A stretch of 64,000 nt of DNA from an uncultured bacterium (GTDB lineage: Bacteria; Bacillota; Clostridia; Oscillospirales; Oscillospiraceae), in contig CAMTMC010000008.1 of NCBI GenBank assembly GCA_947073515.1, positions 19,459 to 83,458 of the forward strand. The letters run 5' to 3'. A model generated the notes under the pieces. It was given only the letters and a program-made list of their open reading frames with translations. It was not told the DNA's origin and did not search any database. The first letter of the stretch is position 1, and the number at the start of each line of letters is the position of its first letter. Made by a program: the position numbers and the translations under genes. Shown here one piece after another: positions 57,411 through 64,000 of this stretch.

Positions 57411-59708
57411 TTAGTTGGCTTTGATAATCCGGACCTGCTCGCCCACGGGGTCGATATAGACGCTCAGGTTGTCGGAGAAGGACAGGCACGTCTCCACGCT
57501 CTCCTTGGCGTTGGAGCCCCGGTTGCTCCAGTTGCTGGGATCGTACTGGTTGCTGCTGATCTTCAGGTAGCACTCCACATCCTCGGCCACACGGTAGTTC
57601 CGGCCGCCGATCTTGACGTACTGCAAGCCCTGGCTCTCGAAGAAGTCGGCGGAGCTGACGTCGTGGTAGCCTCTCAGCTGGATCACCGTGCGGATCAGGG
57701 GCTTGCCCTCCCGGTTGGTGGTGATGACCACACCCACCATGTCGCCGGTCTTGCCCCGGTAGGTGGCGTTGGTGGCGAAGTCGATGGGGCCGTCGCCCTG
57801 GAGCAGACGCCAGGCGGTACTGTTCTCAAAGTCCTCGGGGGTGTAGCCCACCATCATGCCGTAGCGGTAGCCGCTTCCGGTGACACCCTCCAGAACGATG
57901 TAGTCCACAATGTCGGAGCTGTTCAGGTGGTAGATGGCGATGTTCCCGGCATCGATCTTGGCCATAGGCAGCTCGTCCAGGGGGATCTGGCTCATGGTGC
58001 CGCCCATCGTCTGCTCGTACACCCGGACGCTGGAGGCCACCTGGTAGCTGCCCAGGGTCATCTTCTGCAGGTCGAAGGCGCCGGGCGCGCCCCGGGAGAC
58101 CAGGCTGCTGGAGGTGAGCCGGTCCCGGCCGATGGAGACAATCCCCAGCTTGCCGGCGGCGGACTCGGACATCTCGCCGGATAGGGTGAGGGTGCCGCCG
58201 TTGGGCAGGAAGACCTCCGCGCCGCTCTTGCTGATCATGGCCACGGCGGTAGAGCGGGTCTCGGCGGTAGCGGCGGCCACACCGGCCACCTTGCCGTCGG
58301 CGGTGAGGAGGAGGGACACGCTGTCCCCCTGGCGGAAGTTCTGGGTGGTGTCCCAGGCGCTCTCCAGCACCTGGAACTCATGGCCGCCGGCGGTGATGGT
58401 CTGGGGTGTCTTGGTGTTGGGCTCCGCCTTGTCGTAGAGGCAGGTAATGCGCAGGTCGGACACCACCAAAGTGTTGCTCATGGGGTCGTAGGTGACCACA
58501 TCGTAGGGCCGGATATCCGACATGCGGATGGGACTGCGGTTCTTCACGATGTTGAAGCCCCCGCCGCCGCCGGTGAGCTGGTAGAAGGTGGCGTTGGTGG
58601 CGTGGCCCATGACCACCACGGCGTCGGAGTCGATGGTGGTGCCGGAGCTGGTGGTGTAGATGGCCACCACCTTGCCCCGCTGGGTGAACAGGGTCACCTG
58701 GGTGCCGGAGTACAGGCTCTTGTAGCTGTCCAGATAGGAGCTGCCCGTCTCGGACCCGGCGGTATACACCGGCGTGTCGCTGGAGATGGTGTACTCCTGG
58801 CCGCCGGCCTGGATGGCGTTGGGCCTGGCGTCGCCGGTGAGGGTGACGGTCAGGCTGTCGCTGCTGTCGGGGATAAAGGTGATGATCTCGTTCTTGTCAT
58901 TGAGGATCAGGTTCCCCCGGCGGCCCTGGAGGGCGGTGGGGGCCACCCCCTCCTTCTGGGGCAGGTAGGTGCCGCTGGAGGTGCGGACGGCGCCCTGGGC
59001 CTCGCCGGTGTCGGTGGCCACGTTCACCGCCAGAAGGACGGTGTCGCCCTTGGCGGTGCCCAGGGTATTGTAGTACACCTCGCCGGAGGCGGTCTTACAG
59101 CTCAGGGCGTTGACAAAGAGCTGGGCCGCCCGCTGGCGGGTGATGGGGGCGTTGTAATCCCGGTCCAGGCCATCCAGCAGGCCCATGGAGCTGGCCAGAT
59201 CCATGTAGCTCTGGGGCCAGAGGGCCCCGGCCTGCTTGCTGGTGTAGCCCAGGGACCGGATGATGACGGTGGTGGCCTCAGCCAGGCTGATCTCCCGGTC
59301 GGGCATAAAGCGGCCGTCCCCCACGCCGGAGAACAGGGGGAGCTTCCGGTCGCCGTCCTCCACGGTGATGGAGGCGGCCAGGTTCACATAGCCCCGGGCC
59401 CAGTGGCTGCCGGGCACATCGGAGAAGATGGTGCGGGTATTGTGGATGGGCACCTGGTCCCCCTGCTGGACAAAGTTGATGACCATTGTGCAGAACTGGG
59501 CCCGGGTGAGGATGCTGCCGGGGTTGAAGTAGTTCCCCCCGGTGCCGTCCACCACCCCCATCAGCCGCAGGATGTCGGCGTTGACGGCGGTGTTGGGGTC
59601 GATGACGTCGCTGAAGGACGACCCCGCCGCCCCGGCGGGCAGCGCCGCCAGGGAGGCCGCCAGAGCCGCCGTGAGCACCGCCGCCAGCAGCCGTTTGAAG
59701 TGTCTCAT
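57411..59708 (-). CDS. S-layer homology (SLH) domain-containing secreted protein
   Basis: Signal peptide MRHFKRLLAAVLTAALAASLAALPAGAAG; SLH repeats FSDVIDPNTAVNADILRLMGVVDGTGGNYFNPGSILTRAQFCTMV, FSDVPGSHWARGYVNLA. Confidence 0.9.
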   Translation of the reverse strand: MRHFKRLLAAVLTAALAASLAALPAGAAGSSFSDVIDPNTAVNADILRLMGVVDGTGGNYFNPGSILTRAQFCTMVINFVQQGDQVPIHNTRTIFSDVPGSHWARGYVNLAASITVEDGDRKLPLFSGVGDGRFMPDREISLAEATTVIIRSLGYTSKQAGALWPQSYMDLASSMGLLDGLDRDYNAPITRQRAAQLFVNALSCKTASGEVYYNTLGTAKGDTVLLAVNVATDTGEAQGAVRTSSGTYLPQKEGVAPTALQGRRGNLILNDKNEIITFIPDSSDSLTVTLTGDARPNAIQAGGQEYTISSDTPVYTAGSETGSSYLDSYKSLYSGTQVTLFTQRGKVVAIYTTSSGTTIDSDAVVVMGHATNATFYQLTGGGGGFNIVKNRSPIRMSDIRPYDVVTYDPMSNTLVVSDLRITCLYDKAEPNTKTPQTITAGGHEFQVLESAWDTTQNFRQGDSVSLLLTADGKVAGVAAATAETRSTAVAMISKSGAEVFLPNGGTLTLSGEMSESAAGKLGIVSIGRDRLTSSSLVSRGAPGAFDLQKMTLGSYQVASSVRVYEQTMGGTMSQIPLDELPMAKIDAGNIAIYHLNSSDIVDYIVLEGVTGSGYRYGMMVGYTPEDFENSTAWRLLQGDGPIDFATNATYRGKTGDMVGVVITTNREGKPLIRTVIQLRGYHDVSSADFFESQGLQYVKIGGRNYRVAEDVECYLKISSNQYDPSNWSNRGSNAKESVETCLSFSDNLSVYIDPVGEQVRIIKAN

Positions 59709-59793
59709 ATTCGTTCACGCTCCTGTCTTGTGAAATACCAATGCTTACCCGTTTGAAAACTGTCGTGACGCCCCGGAGGGGCGGGTTTTCCGG

Positions 59794-61026
59794 TTACTCC
59801 GCCCGGAGGGCCACCACCGGCTGTAGGCCGCTGGCCTTGATGGCGGGGTACATGCCGAAGACCACGCCCAGCACCACGGAGAACAGAAAGGCCCCGATGG
59901 TAATGCTCTGGGTGGGCCACAGGACCATTCCCTGAAGCAGGAATTTCCCGGCGATGAGGGAGCCCAAGGTGCCCAGGATAATGCCCATCACGCCGCCGAT
60001 GCCGCAGATGACGGCGGCCTCAATCAAAAACTGGGCGATGATGGACCGGCGCTCGGCGCCGATGGCCTTGCGGATGCCGATCTCCCGGGTGCGCTCGGTG
60101 ACCGTGACCAGCATGATGTTCATGATGCCGATGCCGCCCACCAGCAGGGAGATGCCGGCGATGCCGCCCATAACCAGGGTCTGCATGGCGTTCTGTTCCT
60201 GGGCCCGCTCCTGCCAGCTGTTGTCGCTGTTCACCCGGAAGTAGCCGTTGGTCCGCTGGCCGTTCTCATCCACGGGGAACATGCCGTTGAGGAAACCGTC
60301 CAGCTGGGTGATCACCGAGGTGGTGGCGGCGGAGGAGGAGGCCTTGACACTCCAGGTGGAGATGGTCTGGTTCTTGTTCAGGGTGCGGTTGAGGGTGTAG
60401 GGCAGCAGGACGATGTTGTCCATCTCGGGCCAGCCCTCGATGCTCTTGCGCTCATACCAGCCCACCACCAGGAAGGGCAGGCCGTTGATGGTGATGCTCT
60501 CCCCCAACGGGTCGGTGTAGTTGAAGAGCTTCTCCTTCAGGCCGCCCCCCAGCACCACCACGTTGTTCTCGTTCTCCATATCCAGGTAGGACAGCTCCCG
60601 CCCGCCGGCCAGGGTGTAGTTGTTGCACACGCCGTACTGGTCGTTGCCCAGGACCACCTGGATCATATCCTCCCAGTTATCCCAGTTTTGGGTGGAATAG
60701 GTCTTGCCCTCATACCGGATGGTCATCTCGCCCCAGATCTGGACATTGGGGGTGATGCCCAGCACCAGATCCCCCATACCCAGCACATAGTCGTTCATGA
60801 TCTGATCCATGTCCTGGCCGGTATAGGACTCCGCGTCGATGGTCACCTTGTTCTCACCCATCTTCTCATAGTACTCCATGCTCTTCTTGTTCTGGCCGGA
60901 GAGGACGGAGACCATGATGACCACGCTGGCCACGCCGATGATGATGCCCAGCATAGTGAGGGCGGAACGGGTCTTTTTCATCCAGATGGACTTGAACGCC
61001 ATTTTGAAAGCCTGTGCCAGGTTCAT
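59794..61026 (-). CDS. ABC transporter permease, MacB/FtsX family
   Basis: KTRSALTMLGIIIGVASVVIMVSVLSGQ; ISLLVGGIGIMNIMLVTVTERTREIGIRKAIGAERRSI. Confidence 0.95.
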   Translation of the reverse strand: MNLAQAFKMAFKSIWMKKTRSALTMLGIIIGVASVVIMVSVLSGQNKKSMEYYEKMGENKVTIDAESYTGQDMDQIMNDYVLGMGDLVLGITPNVQIWGEMTIRYEGKTYSTQNWDNWEDMIQVVLGNDQYGVCNNYTLAGGRELSYLDMENENNVVVLGGGLKEKLFNYTDPLGESITINGLPFLVVGWYERKSIEGWPEMDNIVLLPYTLNRTLNKNQTISTWSVKASSSAATTSVITQLDGFLNGMFPVDENGQRTNGYFRVNSDNSWQERAQEQNAMQTLVMGGIAGISLLVGGIGIMNIMLVTVTERTREIGIRKAIGAERRSIIAQFLIEAAVICGIGGVMGIILGTLGSLIAGKFLLQGMVLWPTQSITIGAFLFSVVLGVVFGMYPAIKASGLQPVVALRAE

Positions 61027-61721
61027 ACCGCCTGTCCCTCCTCCCTGCGCTGATCGGAGATGATCCTGCCGTCGGACAGCCGCACCTGGCGCTTGGCGGT
61101 GGCGGCGATCCCGTTGTCGTGGGTGATCAGGATGATGGTGGAGCCGTCCCGGTTCAGCTGGTGGAGGATCTCCAGCACATGCTGTCCTGTCTTGGAATCC
61201 AGGGCGCCGGTGGGCTCGTCGGCCATGATGATGGGGGGGCGGGTGGCGATGGCCCGGGCGATGGCCACCCGCTGCTGCTGGCCGCCGGACATCTCGCTGG
61301 GCTTGTGGTGGGCCCGGTCGGCCATGCCCACCCGCTCCAGGGCCTCCATGGCCCGGTCCTCCCGGTCGAAGATGGACATGCCCTGGTAGATCAGCGGGAG
61401 GGTGACATTCTCCAGGGCGTCCAGCTCCTGGATCAGGTTGTAGCCCTGGAAAATAAACCCGATCTCCCGGTTGCGGATGCGGGCCAGCTGGCGGTCAGTG
61501 AGGTCGGTGACCTCGGTGCCGTCCAGCAGATAGGTGCCGTAGGTGGGGATATCCAGGCAGCCCAGCACGTTCATCATGGTGGACTTGCCGGAGCCCGAGG
61601 CGCCGATGATGGCCACGAACTCCCCCCGGTCGATGGCCAGGGACACCCCGTCCAGGGCCCGGACCTCGCTCTCCTTGCCCTCGTTGTATATCTTGAAGAT
61701 GTCTTGAATCTCAATGAGCAT
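61023..61721 (-). CDS. ABC transporter ATP-binding protein, MacB/LolD type
   Basis: GASGSGKSTMMNVLGCLD; MSGGQQQRVAIARAIATRPPIIMADEPTGALDSKTG. Confidence 0.95.
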   Translation of the reverse strand: MLIEIQDIFKIYNEGKESEVRALDGVSLAIDRGEFVAIIGASGSGKSTMMNVLGCLDIPTYGTYLLDGTEVTDLTDRQLARIRNREIGFIFQGYNLIQELDALENVTLPLIYQGMSIFDREDRAMEALERVGMADRAHHKPSEMSGGQQQRVAIARAIATRPPIIMADEPTGALDSKTGQHVLEILHQLNRDGSTIILITHDNGIAATAKRQVRLSDGRIISDQRREEGQAV

Positions 61722-61732
61722 GGCGTCACCCC

Positions 61733-63481
61733 TTACCAGCCGTAGCTCTGGTTGGTCTCCCGGTTGGTGAATACCACGGCGCCAGCCTCCAGCCCCTCCA
61801 CGATCTCCACGTTATAGGTGTCAGAGATTCCGGTGACCACCGGCACGGGCCAGAAGCCCTCATCGGTGGTGGGCAGGGCGTTCTGGGTGGAGGACCCTTC
61901 CGGCATCATAATCATACCGCCGCCGGCGGCGGCGCCCTCGGAGCTGGAGGGGGCGTCCATCTCAATGGCGTTCTCCGGCTTGGAATCCGCCTGGACAAAG
62001 ACCACGGTGTGGATCTCGCCGTCCACATCGGTCACCCGTTTCACGCACTGGTTGGGCACCATGACGCAGTCCACAGATTCGCTGGTCACCAGCTTGTACC
62101 GCATCCAGGAGCCGTTGTAGATGGTGCCGCTGGAGTTGTCCACCTGGAGCTGCACCGGGTACATGGTGGTACCGGAGCCCACCTCGCCCTGCATGGGCAC
62201 GTTGGCCACCGTGCCCATCACCGGGTTGCCCCAGTCATCGGTGAGCTCAATGGTCATGCCGGCCTGGATAAACCCGATGTTCCGGCTGTCCACCTGGATA
62301 TCCACCAGCATAGTGGTGGTGTTGGAGATGGTGATCACCGTGTCGCCGGACTTCACGTCCATGCCCGGCTCCAGGGTGCAGGACATGACCACGCCGTCGA
62401 TGGGGGCCACGGCCTCGAAGTTGGCGAACTGGGTCTGGGCGGTGTCCAACTCCTCCCGCTTGGCGGCCAGCTTGTCGTCAATGGTGTCAGAGCCCAGGAA
62501 GAGCAGCCCCTCCCCGGCGGAGACATTGGCGTGGTTGAGCAGGTTGCCCATCCCCACCACCGGGCCGGAGGCCTTGGACAGCACGTCCCGGGTCTCGTAG
62601 AACTGGGTCTGCCCGTTCTCATAGGGGTAGATGGAGGAGCCGTCCGAGGCGGTGAGCACGGCGGAGGCGTCCATATCGGCGGTGAGGGTGCCGGGATTGT
62701 CGAACACGATGACCGCCTCAAAGTGGACTGCCCCCTCGGGGGAGATGTAGCTGACCTTGTTGATCTTCTCCACAGTGCCCTCCTGGGCGCTCATCACCGC
62801 AGGGACAGACACCTGGACGGACTGGCCCACATGGATCTCATCCTCATAGGCGTAGCTGAAATAGAGGGACAGCTTCAGTTTCCTGTCGTTGACCAGGGTG
62901 GCGATCTTGGTCCCCACGCTCACCTCCTGGTCGGGCTGGAACTCCTGCACGTCGATGAGCTTGCCGGAGAACGGGGCGGTCACGGTGAGGTTGTTGGCCT
63001 CCTCCAGCAGGTCGTTCATCTGGGCGGTCAGGTTCTCCAGCTTCTCCCGGGCCTCCTGGCTGTCAATCTGGTACAGGGGGTCCCCCGCCCAAACCTGGTC
63101 GCCGGTGGTGACATAGACCTCCTGGACGGTGCCGTCGGCGTTCAGGGTGATGGCGGCGCTCTCCTTGGGGACGGCGTTGCCGTTGCCCTCCACGGTGCTC
63201 TGGATGGTGCCGATCTGGGCCTCAGCGGTGAGGGGCTGCCCAATCGTCTCGTCATCCCGGAACACTAAGTACCACATGCCGAAGCCGATGCCCGCCACCA
63301 GGGCCAGCACCACCGACAGGGCGATCATCCGCTTGACCATCTTCTTTCTGCCCGCCTTCTTTTTCTGGGGCGGTTTCGCCGGCACTGGCTGCGGAGCGGC
63401 CGGCGCCGCCTGGGGGGCGGGCTGGTCCGGGCTCCCCTCTGGGACGGCTGGCTGGATCTGAGGGTCTTTCACTTCTGGCAT
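61733..63481 (-). CDS. Periplasmic adaptor/membrane fusion protein (HlyD/MacA-like)
   Basis: N-terminal TM, biotinyl-lipoyl-like GTVQEVYVTTGDQVWAGDPLYQIDSQ, coiled coil EAREKLENLTAQMNDLLEEANN; next to MacB genes. Confidence 0.9.
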   Translation of the reverse strand: MPEVKDPQIQPAVPEGSPDQPAPQAAPAAPQPVPAKPPQKKKAGRKKMVKRMIALSVVLALVAGIGFGMWYLVFRDDETIGQPLTAEAQIGTIQSTVEGNGNAVPKESAAITLNADGTVQEVYVTTGDQVWAGDPLYQIDSQEAREKLENLTAQMNDLLEEANNLTVTAPFSGKLIDVQEFQPDQEVSVGTKIATLVNDRKLKLSLYFSYAYEDEIHVGQSVQVSVPAVMSAQEGTVEKINKVSYISPEGAVHFEAVIVFDNPGTLTADMDASAVLTASDGSSIYPYENGQTQFYETRDVLSKASGPVVGMGNLLNHANVSAGEGLLFLGSDTIDDKLAAKREELDTAQTQFANFEAVAPIDGVVMSCTLEPGMDVKSGDTVITISNTTTMLVDIQVDSRNIGFIQAGMTIELTDDWGNPVMGTVANVPMQGEVGSGTTMYPVQLQVDNSSGTIYNGSWMRYKLVTSESVDCVMVPNQCVKRVTDVDGEIHTVVFVQADSKPENAIEMDAPSSSEGAAAGGGMIMMPEGSSTQNALPTTDEGFWPVPVVTGISDTYNVEIVEGLEAGAVVFTNRETNQSYGW

Positions 63482-63710
63482 GGTTCATCCTCCTTCAAAA
63501 CGGTGCTTGCGGCGGACAGCCGCCTGGGGCGCTTGGCCCGATGGGCGGACCTTGTCCATTGTCTTCAATTATATGTGCTTGAAAAGGGGAAAGCAATTAC
63601 AGGGCGATTACAAAACACTTAAGAATTGATTAAGATTCCCCGTTCCGCGCGATCCTTATTGTATTTAGACGCATAAGTCCCAAGAAAAGTTTCCCCTCTC
63701 ATAAAAATTT

Positions 63711-64000
63711 TTACAGCTTTTCCATCTGGGCGGCGGCGTACTTCAGCATCAGCCGCTTGGTGCCCACGTTGTCGAAGGCGATCTCCACCAGATGGTCCCC
63801 CCCGGTGTCCTGGACCGACAGCACCATCCCCTGGCCGAAGGCCTTGTGGCGCACCATGTCCCCCTTGTTCAGCTGGAGGGCGGGGGCGCCTCCTCCCGCT
63901 CCCGGCTTGGGGGCGGCGGCCCGGGGAGCGGAAGTCCCCCGGCTGGCCATGGCCCGGTCAAAGCCCCCCAGGGAGGGCCGGGCCGGGCTCCCGCCCGCCG
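63711..64000 (-). CDS. pcrA: C-terminal part of UvrD/PcrA-family helicase (truncated by window edge)
   Basis: ...LQLNKGDMVRHKAFGQGMVLSVQDTGGDHLVEIAFDNVGTKRLMLKYAAAQMEKL*. Confidence 0.82.
   Translation of the reverse strand, partial: AGGSPARPSLGGFDRAMASRGTSAPRAAAPKPGAGGGAPALQLNKGDMVRHKAFGQGMVLSVQDTGGDHLVEIAFDNVGTKRLMLKYAAAQMEKL

Noticed and set aside
58380-59756. 458-aa plus-strand ORF antisense to the SLH gene
   Set aside because: Gly/Val/His-rich shadow ORF; SLH domains on the minus strand are clear.

Overview
The window is about 64 kb of a high-GC Firmicutes chromosome. I infer a Clostridia/Oscillospiraceae-type host from SpoIIID, T-box leaders, an L10 leader and gene content. Most of it is ordinary core or metabolic DNA: an opp/dpp operon with an M29 aminopeptidase; a PanE-like/M28/SDR/AbgT cluster; ilvD, ilvC and two tandem acetolactate synthase pairs behind a T-box; crotonase; a macro-domain protein; rplJL with an L10 leader; T-box/thrS; VanW; folA-thyA; spoIIID; DegV; prmA; an S-layer (SLH) protein; MacAB-like efflux; and the end of pcrA. 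Two accessory islands stand out. (1) At 6.2-11.8 kb there is a type I restriction-modification locus with hsdM, two unlike hsdS genes and an FRG-domain gene, but no hsdR. (2) At about 32.9-41.6 kb there is a decayed integrative mobilizable element (tyrosine integrase, XRE regulator, excisionase-like protein, MobC, truncated TnpV, no relaxase). It carries a compact five-gene operon: RHH-like small protein, two uncharacterised proteins, a CbbX/SpoVK-type AAA+ ATPase with a large novel N-terminus, and a calcineurin-like phosphatase. That operon has a sigma70-like promoter with a perfect 15-bp inverted-repeat operator and ends at a perfect 28-bp palindrome. It is my best candidate for an undescribed system. 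Other points of interest are a TetM/EF-G-like GTPase fused to a YacP/Rae1-like NYN nuclease domain, several families of MITE-like intergenic palindromic repeats (some touching stop codons, one apparently nested in a terminator), and an unlisted 50-aa membrane ORF between the two acetolactate synthase cassettes. All calls come from reading the sequence; no database search was run.
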